Source: Zygnema cylindricum
Taxonomy: Eukaryota > Streptophyta > Zygnematophyceae > Zygnematales > Zygnemataceae
Assembly: GCA_037447655.1 (NCBI GenBank)
Contig: JBBHKE010001453.1
Span: forward strand, 1-64,000
Reading direction: 5' to 3'
Length of the DNA stretch: 64,000 nt
Under the pieces are notes generated by a model, which was not told the DNA's origin, did no database searches, and saw only the letters and a list, made by a program, of their open reading frames with translations. Positions 42,386-53,560 of the stretch are shown one piece after another; positions within the stretch are counted from its first letter, which is position 1, and each line of letters opens with the position of its first letter. The position numbers and the translations under genes are program-made.

Positions 42386-42968
42386 TTAGTACTTTCGTGT
42401 TCAGGTTACTAAGGTTTAGGTTTGTCTCAATGTTGTTGTGAATTCTTCTTTCCTTTCGCCCAGCCAAGGCTTCCGCTGTGTTATTTGCGTCGGAACTTGT
42501 GATTCGCGGCTGCTCCTGGTGTTCTTCCTCTCTAATTCTGAGGTAAGAATTTTCTTAGACTCCTCACTCTTACAGTCTGACATATATCTAAATTCTCTCT
42601 CTACTCCTTTCTGGCAAATATTTCCTTAGGTGGCCTTGTGCCTTCTGTTATCTTTTTGATTGCTTTGGAATTCTATAGTTTGAATGTCTTAGAGTCCTCT
42701 CTAGTTTTAAACTTTTTTGATTTTTATATTTTCTCTTGTCTGCTATTCATTTTGAGTCTTTAATTTAATATTAGTTGACCCAACTTTGACATGGGAACTT
42801 AAGATTTCAAAACTAATCTTTTTGTTCTTTCCCATCAAGCCTTACGCTGTGCTTGGCGTTTTCAGGTGCTCTCCACTCGTGATCGTGACCTCATGAGCTT
42901 CGGGCGTATGTGGAGTCTTTTGGAGTGGGTGATTTTGAAAGGGCGTTCTTGACTTTGAGGTAAGAATT
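42386..42968. other. T-rich DNA with splice-like sites upstream of an unknown ORF
   Basis: Two parallel segments end in GAGGTAAGAATT (42540 and 42960), and a TTTTCAG precedes the second (42860). They look like short exons with consensus splice sites, but no protein family is recognisable. Confidence 0.35.
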
Positions 42969-43451
42969 ATGTCCTTCACATCTAATTTGTCCTATTTTGT
43001 TAGTTGTGGTCAACAATGCATCTTAGTGTCCTTCGTCATTTCCAAAATCAAGGACGTGTGGAGTCCCATTTTGGACAATCGGAAGGCGAAAGGAATTGAG
43101 AACGGTCAATGGGCTAAACCTTCTAGCCGTGGATGGTCCGGTAAATTGGTTGGACCTGGCAAAGCATTTTTTTTTAAATTGGCGAGGGACTCTATCCGAG
43201 AGGTCAATGCGATGAGAGACAAAAACGGAATTACTTACGCGAGAAAAGCAATGATTCAATGTGGCTTGTCTCTATGCGACGGAAAGTGGGAAGAAGACAT
43301 GCTTACACAACAACAGCGAGGCATAATCAGCAAATATCGCAACCACTTCGAAGGCGAAGCTGTGGAACCTCCTTGCCCGAGGGCAAGGGAATTCGTCTCA
43401 GAGTTTCACGTGCCTCATTCTAAAAAGTGTGAGATAAAAGTGATAGTGTGA
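42969..43451 (+). CDS. hypothetical protein, unknown family
   Basis: 160-codon frame. The likely real part begins after residue 25 or so. Composition is protein-like and charged: KDVWSPILDNRKAK, SGKLVGPGKAFFFKLARDS, REVNAMRDKNGITYARKAM, CGLSLCDGKWEEDM, QQRGIISKYRNHFEG. It is the only non-transposon-looking frame here that I would keep. It may be one exon of a spliced gene, or an accessory protein of a DNA transposon. The ATG at 42969 directly follows a GTAAGAATT donor-like site, so the start is doubtful. Confidence 0.45.
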   Translation: MSFTSNLSYFVSCGQQCILVSFVISKIKDVWSPILDNRKAKGIENGQWAKPSSRGWSGKLVGPGKAFFFKLARDSIREVNAMRDKNGITYARKAMIQCGLSLCDGKWEEDMLTQQQRGIISKYRNHFEGEAVEPPCPRAREFVSEFHVPHSKKCEIKVIV

Positions 43452-44149
43452 GAGGGAGAGGGGAGAGGCGACAACGACGCAAAATTCTACCGAGGACCCA
43501 TGAATGAAAGTGGAGGTCTGCGACCCCTTCAGTTTTTTTCCGTACATCCTCGTATTTTGCGTACATGCGCGTGACGGGCAGAGAGAAAAATAGCGAGTCG
43601 TCCTAACATTTTCCCGCTCGTGTGTCGCGTGCGTGGGCCGTTTTGCATTCGTTGTTTTGGGCGGTACTTTCCCTAAAATCACCTCGCGAGGTGATTTTTG
43701 ACGAAGTTTTTTGACGGGCGAGAATCTCTTACCCGAGGGTCGAAAAAAAGAAAACGCCAAAATTTGTTAAGATGACGACAAATATGAAGTACATTCAAAG
43801 TATAGACTTGACGTTTGCTGTACTTTTAAAGAATTGATTTTCTTGTAAGTCTTAAGTTTTTCTCGTAAGGACACCTGCGTTTTGTGCGAAAACGACAGAT
43901 TAAAGTCGATACTCTAACACATGAGGATGTACCCTATGTTTGTGTAAACGTATTTGAAGTAACTTTTCCTTGTTAAAAAAAGTGATTTTTTTAAGCAAAA
44001 TATAGTCAACTTCTAGCTTGTTTTTTTTATCTGCACGCACGCTAAAGACATCCACTCCTTTTTCCTCAACTTTTACAATAATTTATGGATATCAAGATTT
44101 TACTTTTGTTTGCAAAATATACTATGTAGCATTGTTGGTGACCAAAGGT
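43452..44149. other. no recognisable gene
   Basis: AT-rich, no motif. CACCTCGCGAGGTG at 43681 is a short perfect palindrome. Confidence 0.4.
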
Positions 44150-44420
44150 CTATAATTTGTATAAAGATATAGTGTGTACCCTTTTGAATGATCATCATAA
44201 CCTAAGAGGGACCCTAGTATACCTTTTGGCTCCAACTCCTATTTCTACGGATTATTATCTAGGAAAAAGACTTGACTTCCAAAAACTATGAAGTGTTCTA
44301 CATCCGACTTTTGTCCTGTCCATATCTCATAAGACGTTTTACCCTTAATTGCTTTATTTTCTTCTTTGACGACCTACAACATTTTTATCGACCATGGCGT
44401 CCAAAATGCTCAAAAAGTTC
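44150..44420 (-). pseudogene. copia integrase scrap of another family
   Basis: Minus strand reads KAIKGKTSYEIWTGQKSDV, FIVFGSQVF and LLGYDDHSKGY in one or two frames. These are the conserved C-terminal integrase phrases of copia polyproteins. It is short and bounded by unrelated DNA; the family is not that of A-D. Confidence 0.7.
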
Positions 44421-45502
44421 CTCTCTTCAAAGTAGCAGCTCAACATATTTTCCAATTACATATGCTATGTGTCGTCAAACATTAATTGTATTACGGATGG
44501 GCCCTTAACCTATGGGAGGTCATGGGCGTTTTTAGTGGACTCAATGGCACCGATAGTATAATTAGCCTTTGCACCAAACAAAGTATTTATGCCAACTGGC
44601 GCACTCGGTCTAGCGGGCGCACTCGGTCTAGCGGGAGTTGAGACGTTATACATACGAGCAAAAGCTGACCCAAGGTGGTTTTTCCTTATACTGAAAAATA
44701 TGTAACTCTAGCTAAAAGAGGTTCTTGAACTTATACAACAATATAATTTCAACCAAACAAGTAAAACCACAATCAAATCAAAGACAACAACACACAAAAA
44801 GTTAACTTTAGTTGCAATGCTCTCATATCCCAAACTCTATAAAATGTACATTCTGTCTCCTTTTCGAATTCTTACTTGATATAATGTACTTGATGAACAA
44901 AGAAAGCATTCCTAAAAATTATAAGTGTTAGAACTTGAATTATCATGTCATGAAATCTCTTCCTCGATAATCAAAATCTAATACAAAACATATTCTAAGA
45001 CCTAAACTTCCCCCTCTCAAGTTAAGTCTTATCAAAAGCTTACTTCCAATAAGCGTTTTTTAGTCTGAAAAAAAAATTCTTTGATTGTTTGCTTTGTAGT
45101 ACAACAAACATTAAAAATTGGTTTGCAATGTTGAGCCCACACAGTGTATGTCTTTATTTTTTCCATTGGTGTGAGTGTTAGTTAATTCTCCAAATCCTAG
45201 AGTAGCCCTTCATACCCGCTTTCCTCTTTCCATACATACTTTGTCGTGCCTTATGTTCCCTGTTCACCCCCGAGCGGTCCAAAATTTCAAATTTTCTATA
45301 TGGGCCTCATTTTTATCTGCACCTTGTTCTCACATAATGACATCGGCCTCTCTTTCACACCGATCCCCAAATTTGTGCATCTTCCTTGTTATAAGGTTAA
45401 ATTCCTCTAGTTGACGAGGGAATTTTCAATGACCTGAGTAGGAGTGAGGCTAAGCGGATGTGGATATTACAAAACATGTCAAATAATAACTATTGCTATT
45501 GA
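44421..45502. other. no recognisable gene
   Basis: AT-rich. GGCGCACTCGGTCTAGCG is repeated twice in tandem near 44598-44633. Possible decayed copia-like DNA but no clear motif. Confidence 0.4.
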
Positions 45503-45895
45503 CACGTGCAATTCTGTGACCCCCATTGGCCACCATTGGGCTACAGAATTCAGGGAGCCCCTAGGTAGTTTTTGAGAACCACTGCTACCTAAGCACGCAA
45601 ATAGACAACCTGACTCTAGGTAGTTTTTGAGAACCACTGCTACCTAAGCACGCAAATAGACAACCTGACTTCACCCCTGTGCAGTGTGGACTTCCTTGAG
45701 TCCCAACAACAAGAATTACTGAAAACGCCCAACCACGCAATAATTTATCAAGTGGAAAAGATGCCAATTTATATACCAGCTTGTTAAGGGAGAGGCGACT
45801 ACCTCCTCAATCCTCTAAGTCTTAAACCCCTCTCACAACCTTAATATATTGATGTACGAACCAATCAAAACAGTGTTCAGTACGAAAAGGTACTA
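45503..45895 (-). repeat. LTR fragment of an A-like copia
   Basis: TGCAATTCTGTGACCCCCATTGG start, as in the LTR ends of A and D, and a TATA-like TTATATACC near 45770. It includes a 55-bp tandem duplication (45561-45615 and 45616-45670). It is cut at about 45895, where gag of F in the opposite orientation begins. Confidence 0.75.
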
Positions 45896-46670
45896 TGAGG
45901 AAGGAAAAACGATAGGAGAAGCTGACAACGGTGACTTTGGGATCAGCACCAAAGCTACAACCGGTGGAAGTGATGCCCAAAACTGAGGATAATGACCCTG
46001 ATGTCTAGGACTTCAACAACTCCATCGCGTATCACTTCATTCTTGGACACCTTCCTTGGAAGGTGGCCACACCTCACCTTAATGTAAAAAAAAACTGTCG
46101 ATCTGTGGGAGGTTGTTGAAGACATTTCTAGGAGTGGCACAATTTAGGAATATAAACTTGCACATTAAAAAAATCAGGCATTTGTTTACGAAGTAAAGAA
46201 AATGCTTGACTTTTGTAATGATTTGGTCAGTTTATTTGTGGAGTTGGAGAGTTCTAGAAATGTGGAATCTGAGAAGAAGAAGGTGGATACCTTATTGATG
46301 AAGCTCCCGAGTATGACAATATTGTTAACAAGGCCAAGATTTGCCAAACAGCCGGTGGATCTGGAACACAGTGGTTGGAATGATCTTGGTTATAGAGCAC
46401 ACCATTGAGCTTCAGAGCGGAGGGAAGGTGGTCAAGCCTTGGTCGTTGGAACCAATTGGAGAAATCAAGAGACCAAGAAACCTTATAGGAGTTTTGGTGG
46501 AGGAGGGACAGGAGTACAATCGGAAAGATTCGGATCTCGACCTCCAAAGAGGCTTTGCCATTTTTGCAAGAAACCGGTCACCACATGGCGAAGTGCACGA
46601 AGTTGACGGAGCTGAGGCTCAAGGACAACTAATCTGGTGGACCTTCTGGAAAAAAGAAGACACTTGTGAC
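45896..46670 (+). pseudogene. copia Gag, truncated (element F, left of E)
   Basis: Broken frames: MLDFCNDLVSLFVELE at 46200, KVDTLLMKLP, IRELQ-type basic region, and a zinc knuckle CHFCKKP that loses one base before the His so the second half (HMAKCT) is in another frame. It ends at the GTGAC that flanks element E. Confidence 0.8.
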
Positions 46671-47770
46671 TGTTGTTCTACAACCACCGTTGCAGGCGGA
46701 GAACCAGCAGTAGTAGTGGAAGTAGACATGAAAAACAGCAGAAACTATCAAAGTACCTACTCAACAGCCAACTTTGAACTGACACAAAATATGACTCAGA
46801 AAGCCAATATGCTTCAAATTTGCCACAGTGATACACAATACAGTAAACTGACAATTCCCAAAATTGCAGCCCAAATGACCCAGTAAACCATAAGATATGA
46901 TGTCTGGAAGTTTCCCAAAAACTGCCCTTAGAATATCATATTCCCAAAACTGGATAATACAAAATTGGCTAAGTCCTAAAATATATACTCACAGTGAGTG
47001 TCTACTGGTTACACTAATTCGGGTGATCGTACAACGGAACTATCCTGACTAACGACAAAGAATCCAGCCTGTACTTTACTGTACCTAGAGTACCTCCGAA
47101 AACCTAATTATTATTTTCCAAAAACCTAATTAATGAAACACTAATTTTTAATACACTAAACTACAAAACTTTGTTATTCAAATATTTTCAGGTGACGAAC
47201 CGTACAAAATGTTCCAGGTGCTTAGTCACAGTAGTCGCTAAAGTCCAGCTGACTGTCGTAGTGTAATACGAAGCACCTGCGTGCTTCGTCACTTGTGGTC
47301 CCACGTGAATCACGCCTCATCACTTGTGGTCCCACGTAAATCACGCTTCGTCACTTGCTGTCCCACGTGAATCATGATTGTGGTCCCAGGTGAATCGCGT
47401 CCGTCGACGTCTCTCAAAATCAATGTTCATGAGTTGTACCGTACAATATATTTCCGAAATATCCGGACGTCACCATTTAACGATCATAAAACATTCCGTA
47501 CCATATACTTCCAAAATATCCGTATGAATCCAAAATAGCCGTACCATATATTTTTCGAGGTATTTGGATCAGATTCCGTCCGTCCGATCTGGTGATTTCA
47601 ATTGTCTGCAGCGTGACGCGTGTCGACGCCACTCCGTATAACCTGCAAAGGTACAATACACTCTATTGTACTTTGGCTACTGTAACGCTAATAAAGGTAA
47701 GTCTATTTAGATACTATTCTAAGTCTTTTGGTCTACTCTATTTACCAACTAAAGATTTCAAATCTCAACA
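46671..47770 (-). repeat. 3' LTR of element E (1100 bp)
   Basis: TGTTGTTCTACAACC to CTCAACA. Encodes in its last 59 bp (element sense) the first Gag codons, as the 5' copy does. Differs from the 5' LTR at CCTC(A/G)TCAC and GTGAAT(C/T)GCG. Confidence 0.97.
47284..47402. repeat. 31-bp repeats with G-boxes in E LTR
   Basis: Three full units and one partial of CTTCGTCACTTGTGGTCCCA with CGTGAATCACG. Two units hold CACGTG (47302-47307, 47364-47369), the G-box core bound by plant bZIP and bHLH factors. They lie in U3, upstream of the TATA. The same array is at about 52515-52633 in the other LTR. Confidence 0.85.
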
Positions 47771-47793
47771 CTCCCCTAAATCTTTAGACTTAG

Positions 47794-50700
47794 TTACTCA
47801 CTTAGTCCAACAGCTTTTCTGCAAAACTGCAACTTAGGAGAAGGAAGGGCTTTAGTTAACATGTCAGCCACCATCTTCTCATCCGGTAAATAACACAGCT
47901 TAATGACTTTTGCAAGTACTTTTTCCCTAACAAAGTGAAGTCTAACATCCATGTGTTTGCTTTTAAAATGATGGCTGGGGTTAGAGGCAATGGCAATGGC
48001 TGCCTGGTTGTCACACCAAATAGACTGAGGACCTGTTTGCATGTACCCAAGTTCTTGTAGAATAGACTTGACCCATAAGAGCTCCTTGAGGGCCGAAGCT
48101 GCTGCCATGTATTCAGACTCCATTGTGGATTGAGCTGTAACCTTTTGTAATTTGCTACTCCAGCAACAAGTTCCCTCTCCAATCTTAAGCACAAAACCAG
48201 TTGTAGATTTTCGGCTTGGCATGTCCCCATAGCTGGCATCGCTCCACGTTTGTATTTTCACTTCTCCTCCTCCGAGTACAAGCTTGAGATTTCGAGTACC
48301 TGCAAGATATCTTAACACTCTTTTTGCTGCTTCCCAGTCTGCCCTTTTAGGATTCTGCAGACTTCTACTCAACACTCCCACAGCTGCTGCGATATCAGGT
48401 CTCGTGCAGTTCATAAAATATATAAGACTTCCAACTACCTGTCTATATGGCTTTGAAGCCATAAACTCCTCCTCCCCTGACTCTAGATTCTCACAAACCA
48501 TAATGCCTGAATCTGAATCCCTTCCTTCCAATTTCTGCCTGAATTCCATGGGAGTTATAGATCCCTTTACATCTTTCATTTCAAATCTTTCGAGCATGTT
48601 ACCTATTGCTTCTTTCTGAGTCAACATAATTAGCCTCTTGTTTCTGTCTCTTTCTACCTGTATTCCTAAGTTGTATTTGGCCTCACCGAGGTCCTTCATC
48701 TCGAACCTAGACCGTAAAGCCGCTTTAATGCGGTTTATTTCATCCATTGACTTACTTATTAATAATAGATCATCCACATACACAGCAATGTAAATTATCC
48801 CATCCTCTCCTTGTAGAACATATACAGAATGATCTGAGCTAATTCTCTTAAAACCTAGCCCAGTCAAAAACTCATCTAACTTCAGATTCCACTGACGCGG
48901 GGCTTGTTTTAGCCCATACAAAGATTTCATCAATCTACACACTAATTCTTCTTTTCCCTTTTCAACATACATATCAGGTTGTTTCATATAAATGGTTTCT
49001 TCTAACTCTCCATGCAAGAAAGCAGTTTTAACATCCATTTGTTGTATTTCCATATTTTCTATAGCAGCTAGACTTAGCAAAATTCTAACAGTGGGAAATC
49101 TGACAACTGGAGAGAATGTTTCTTCAAAGTCAATACCTTCTTTTTGATTGTACCCTTTGGCCACTAGTCTGGCTTTATACCTTTCGATGGTGTTGTTCGG
49201 GTTCAGCTTCACCTTGAATACCCATTTGCTGCCGATGGCTTTTCTGCCCGGAGGGAGATCCACCAGCTCCCATGTTTGTGCCTCCATAATAGACTTCATT
49301 TCATCGTTTGCCGCCTCGATCCACTGATTTCTCTCAGGTGATGAGAAGGCCTCCTGGATCGTTAGAGGCTCCTCTGTGGCTGCAGAAAAAACAAAGTGAG
49401 AACTTGCTTGCAGACGGCTGCTAGATCTCTTTCCCCCCGGAAATTCTGAGGCTGAGATCGTCGGCAACCTCTGATTTTTCTGTTTAGTTTGAACCGTAAC
49501 TTGATCTGGTACAGAGTCTGTAGTAGTGCCTTCCACCTGAGGCGTAGCTTGTGGTGAAGCATCTTGTAGAGGAACTGTAGGAAGAGGTGTCCCACTTGCC
49601 GGTGGAAAGTAAACTCGCTGCGTATGATGAAAAATGACATATTCTTCTTTTTCTTTTGCCGGTTGATCTGGCACTTTAAAAAGGTCAACCGAATCCCGTT
49701 CATCTTTAATCTGGATATTCCTAGAGATAATCACTTTTTGTTTCTCTAATACAAAAACTCTATAACCTTTTGCATTATCATCATACCCCATGAAAATCCC
49801 AGGTAGGCCTTTAGCCTCCATTTTCCATCTATCCTGTGAAGTATCTAAAATAAAACATTTGCTGCCAAAGATCTTAAAGTGACTAACATCAGGTTTTTCT
49901 CCTGTCCAAAGCTCATAAGGTGTAGTGCTAACAGACCTAGAAGCAATTCTATTTTTAATATAAACAGCACAGTTCAGTGCTTCAGCCCAGAATTTCAAAT
50001 CTAACCCTTTATCTGCAAGCATGGACCGGGCACTCTCTGTTACTGTCCTATTTAATCTCTCAGAGACACCATTCTGTTCCGGTGTATATGGAACTGTAAG
50101 ATTGTGACTGATACCTTCTTGAAGGAGAAATTCTTCGAATTCCTTCGATGTGTATTCTCCCCCGTTGTCCGATCTCAACGCCAATATTGGAACTCCATGA
50201 AGCTTTTCCGCCCACGATTTGTAGTGTTTGAAGTGAGTAAACACTTCACTTTTATGTTGCATGAAATAAACTTTGGTGTACCTTGAGTAGTCATCTGTAA
50301 ACGTGACCATATAGTGGACACCTCCAGCCGAAGCTACTTGTGAAGGACCGAGAACATCAGAATGTATAAGCTGCAGAACTTTTTCCGATCTATGGTCTGT
50401 TTCCTGTGGAAATGGCAATTTGTGGATCTTGCCAAGTGAACAACCATCACATGTTTTTATAGGATGAGATGTGAGAGAGACTCCATCAACTTTTCCCGAA
50501 TTCACCATTTTCTTTAGACTATCATAGTTCATGTGTCCTAATCTCTTATGCCACAACTCATTATCAGATTGAACACTGGAGTAGAGAACATCATTTTCCT
50601 TATATTCAGCCATGTCCATCCGGTACATTTTGCTAGCATCTCTAGTTCCTGTTACTGCGACTTTCCCTTTTTTGCTAACAACCTGTCTCCCTCCCTTTAG

Positions 50701-51960
50701 AACAACCTCAAAGCCTTTGCTCTCCACTAATGATGTAGAAAAAAGGTTTTTCTTAAAATCTGGAACATACAAAACATTGTGAAGGGTTCTCTCTACCGAC
50801 TTTCCCCCCACATCAACCATCAAAGATACATCACCCTGAGCTGAGGTTTGAACACTCATGCCACAAGCATAGTAGATACTCCTTGGAGAAGTTTGCTGCA
50901 GATTTGTAAAAGCCGCTTTGTTCCAACACATGTGTGCAGACGCTCCCGTGTCCATGATCCATCCTGCATCCTTTGGACCTTCCATGGCAGCCGCCATAGC
51001 AAATAAATCCGCCTCCTCTTGCTCATTGAAGCTTAGAGACTCATCTGCATCAGTTGCAGAAGCTGAGAAAAGAGCACTTCCACGGGAAGGATTTCTAGAA
51101 AAACCTTTGTGATATTGGCTCTGCTGCCAACCTGGCCTGTATAAACCTGTCTCATTAGCCCTCTTCAGCTTAGGACAGTACCTGTATCCATGACCCTTCT
51201 CAGAACAATAGAAACAAGTAGTACTAGATGGCCTATTCTGCCTCTGATTAAACTGATGTTGATTTTGGTTAAACTGAGTCCTGTTCTGATTAAACTGATT
51301 TCTTTTGTCAAAGTCTGTTGCAAAAGCTTCAACCTTTCCTTCTCCCTCAAGGAGTTTAGAATTAGTTTCTTCCTCCAATATAAGATTGTACGCTAACTGA
51401 AATGACCAGCTAGCTTTATCGTGACTTTTTAATTGAACAGACACACCTTTCATGCTACTTGGGAGACCTCTAATAAGCAGAGCTGCCTGTTGAAACTCAA
51501 GAAATGACCCCCCAGCAGAAGAGTGAGCATCAATGAGCGCACGAAAGTTGTCACAATACTCAACCATAGTTCCCCCCGTGTATTTGTATCCCCAAATTTT
51601 CCCAGCCACCAAGAGCTCCTCCTGAACATTCGCTTTCTCAAAAGCGGATTTCAGCGATGTCCAAATCTCGCTCGCCTTCTTCATTTTCAGTCGAGACATG
51701 ACCAAGTTTTCTGAAATACAAAGAATTAGATTGTTCCTTGCCATTGAATTCTTTCTCGCCCAAGTTGGATCTGTTTCATCAAGGGAGCCATCCAAGACCC
51801 CCAATAAGTCAGCAGTTTCAAACGACGATTCAACCATCGCCGCCCAGTACGCATACTTTTGGCCATTGAAGATAGGAATTCTTGACGAAAGGCCCATAAC
51901 CTGTTGTTCTACAACCACCGTTGCAGGCGGAGAACCAGCAGTAGTAGTGGAAGTAGACAT
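47794..51960 (-). CDS. copia Gag-Pol polyprotein, 1388 aa (element E)
   Basis: Single open frame. Gag at residues 1-245, with a Gln/Asn-rich stretch 221-243. CCHC zinc knuckle CFYCSEKGHGYRYC, 249-262. Aspartic protease MDTGASAHM with Asp337. Integrase with HHCC zinc domain (His471, His476, Cys504, Cys507) and catalytic Asp535, Asp598, Glu634, a D-x35-E spacing. Variable linker about 760-860. Reverse transcriptase 880-1130 with YVDD at 1061-1064. RNase H with Asp1241, Glu1281/1283 and Asp1317. The start ATG lies inside the 5' LTR (51960), and the frame runs through the primer site. Gag and Pol are in one frame with no shift or stop between them, so their ratio must be set another way, for instance by splicing or proteolysis. 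Length is normal for the family. Confidence 0.97.
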   Translation of the reverse strand: MSTSTTTAGSPPATVVVEQQVMGLSSRIPIFNGQKYAYWAAMVESSFETADLLGVLDGSLDETDPTWARKNSMARNNLILCISENLVMSRLKMKKASEIWTSLKSAFEKANVQEELLVAGKIWGYKYTGGTMVEYCDNFRALIDAHSSAGGSFLEFQQAALLIRGLPSSMKGVSVQLKSHDKASWSFQLAYNLILEEETNSKLLEGEGKVEAFATDFDKRNQFNQNRTQFNQNQHQFNQRQNRPSSTTCFYCSEKGHGYRYCPKLKRANETGLYRPGWQQSQYHKGFSRNPSRGSALFSASATDADESLSFNEQEEADLFAMAAAMEGPKDAGWIMDTGASAHMCWNKAAFTNLQQTSPRSIYYACGMSVQTSAQGDVSLMVDVGGKSVERTLHNVLYVPDFKKNLFSTSLVESKGFEVVLKGGRQVVSKKGKVAVTGTRDASKMYRMDMAEYKENDVLYSSVQSDNELWHKRLGHMNYDSLKKMVNSGKVDGVSLTSHPIKTCDGCSLGKIHKLPFPQETDHRSEKVLQLIHSDVLGPSQVASAGGVHYMVTFTDDYSRYTKVYFMQHKSEVFTHFKHYKSWAEKLHGVPILALRSDNGGEYTSKEFEEFLLQEGISHNLTVPYTPEQNGVSERLNRTVTESARSMLADKGLDLKFWAEALNCAVYIKNRIASRSVSTTPYELWTGEKPDVSHFKIFGSKCFILDTSQDRWKMEAKGLPGIFMGYDDNAKGYRVFVLEKQKVIISRNIQIKDERDSVDLFKVPDQPAKEKEEYVIFHHTQRVYFPPASGTPLPTVPLQDASPQATPQVEGTTTDSVPDQVTVQTKQKNQRLPTISASEFPGGKRSSSRLQASSHFVFSAATEEPLTIQEAFSSPERNQWIEAANDEMKSIMEAQTWELVDLPPGRKAIGSKWVFKVKLNPNNTIERYKARLVAKGYNQKEGIDFEETFSPVVRFPTVRILLSLAAIENMEIQQMDVKTAFLHGELEETIYMKQPDMYVEKGKEELVCRLMKSLYGLKQAPRQWNLKLDEFLTGLGFKRISSDHSVYVLQGEDGIIYIAVYVDDLLLISKSMDEINRIKAALRSRFEMKDLGEAKYNLGIQVERDRNKRLIMLTQKEAIGNMLERFEMKDVKGSITPMEFRQKLEGRDSDSGIMVCENLESGEEEFMASKPYRQVVGSLIYFMNCTRPDIAAAVGVLSRSLQNPKRADWEAAKRVLRYLAGTRNLKLVLGGGEVKIQTWSDASYGDMPSRKSTTGFVLKIGEGTCCWSSKLQKVTAQSTMESEYMAAASALKELLWVKSILQELGYMQTGPQSIWCDNQAAIAIASNPSHHFKSKHMDVRLHFVREKVLAKVIKLCYLPDEKMVADMLTKALPSPKLQFCRKAVGLSE
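51891..51901 (-). other. primer-binding site of element E
   Basis: GGTTATGGGCC on the minus strand directly after the LTR; 11 nt match the initiator tRNA-Met anticodon region, then the match ends. It encodes Val-Met-Gly of Gag. Confidence 0.8.
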
Positions 51961-53001
51961 GAAAAACAGCAGAAACTATCAAAGTACCTACTCAACAGCC
52001 AACTTTGAACTGACACAAAATATGACTCAGAAAGCCAATATGCTTCAAATTTGCCACAGTGATACACAATACAGTAAACTGACAATTCCCAAAATTGCAG
52101 CCCAAATGACCCAGTAAACCATAAGATATGATGTCTGGAAGTTTCCCAAAAACTGCCCTTAGAATATCATATTCCCAAAACTGGATAATACAAAATTGGC
52201 TAAGTCCTAAAATATATACTCACAGTGAGTGTCTACTGGTTACACTAATTCGGGTGATCGTACAACGGAACTATCCTGACTAACGACAAAGAATCCAGCC
52301 TGTACTTTACTGTACCTAGAGTACCTCCGAAAACCTAATTATTATTTTCCAAAAACCTAATTAATGAAACACTAATTTTTAATACACTAAACTACAAAAC
52401 TTTGTTATTCAAATATTTTCAGGTGACGAACCGTACAAAATGTTCCAGGTGCTTAGTCACAGTAGTCGCTAAAGTCCAGCTGACTGTCGTAGTGTAATAC
52501 GAAGCACCTGCGTGCTTCGTCACTTGTGGTCCCACGTGAATCACGCCTCGTCACTTGTGGTCCCACGTAAATCACGCTTCGTCACTTGCTGTCCCACGTG
52601 AATCATGATTGTGGTCCCAGGTGAATTGCGTCCGTCGACGTCTCTCAAAATCAATGTTCATGAGTTGTACCGTACAATATATTTCCGAAATATCCGGACG
52701 TCACCATTTAACGATCATAAAACATTCCGTACCATATACTTCCAAAATATCCGTATGAATCCAAAATAGCCGTACCATATATTTTTCGAGGTATTTGGAT
52801 CAGATTCCGTCCGTCCGATCTGGTGATTTCAATTGTCTGCAGCGTGACGCGTGTCGACGCCACTCCGTATAACCTGCAAAGGTACAATACACTCTATTGT
52901 ACTTTGGCTACTGTAACGCTAATAAAGGTAAGTCTATTTAGATACTATTCTAAGTCTTTTGGTCTACTCTATTTACCAACTAAAGATTTCAAATCTCAAC
53001 A
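51902..53001 (-). repeat. 5' LTR of element E (1100 bp)
   Basis: Same limits as the left copy. Promoter candidate AGTATATATT at 52211-52220 on the minus strand, about 310 bp before the LTR end. Start codon of Gag at 51960. Confidence 0.97.
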
Positions 53002-53006
53002 GTGAC

Positions 53007-53560
53007 CACACAGGTGAAAAGGGAGCACAGAGAGGAGGAGATTTTTGGACGAAAAGGACAGGGAGTTTATTCTCAATGAAAAGCTGTAGGAGAAGGAGAT
53101 CCCACGGAAGCAGAAATATGTGATCGGAGCTATCCAAAAAGCTTTGGAGGAAGGTTGGAATTTTCACTCGGGTGCCTCAATGCTTATGTGCCGTGAAAAG
53201 CACTTATTTACTAAACTAAAAAAAATCCTTACTGCATAGATAGAGTATTGGGAAGGGAGAGTGGTAACTATAGATCTAGTGGGATCGGTATATCTAAAAG
53301 TGCTAGTGGAGGGTCAGACGTCCATAGTTACATTCTCACATGTTCACTGTATACCTCAGTTAAGCAAGAATCTCATCTCTACCTTTCTCTTGGATGACAA
53401 AGATTTTGAGACTTATACTAGAAATAAAACCTTCACAACAAAGTATGATGATGAGGTCTATTTCACTGCAGAGAAGGGTATCCAAGGAATGTTTAAGCTT
53501 AACTTGAGCAATGAAAAGAATAATGCTTATTGTCTTGGTGTTCGCCAGATGATGATATGA
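53007..53560 (+). pseudogene. copia protease (element F)
   Basis: After the E insertion: WNFHSGASMLMCREKHLF, where the catalytic Asp of DSGA is His, then EGRVVTIDLVGSVYLKVLVEGQT, IPQLSKNLIST and the GMFKLNLSNEKN block that leads to integrase. One or two stops. Confidence 0.85.

Larger units (their letters stand above)
46671..53001 (-). mobile_element. intact young Ty1/copia element E
   Basis: 6331 bp, minus strand. Two 1100-bp LTRs with two differences seen on reading, perfect 5-bp target duplication GTGAC (46666-46670 and 53002-53006), a primer site, a polypurine tract (complement CTCCCCTAAATC at 47771) and one uninterrupted Gag-Pol frame. It is inserted at the Gag/protease border of element F. 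All features expected of a recently active, possibly still mobile element. Confidence 0.97.
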
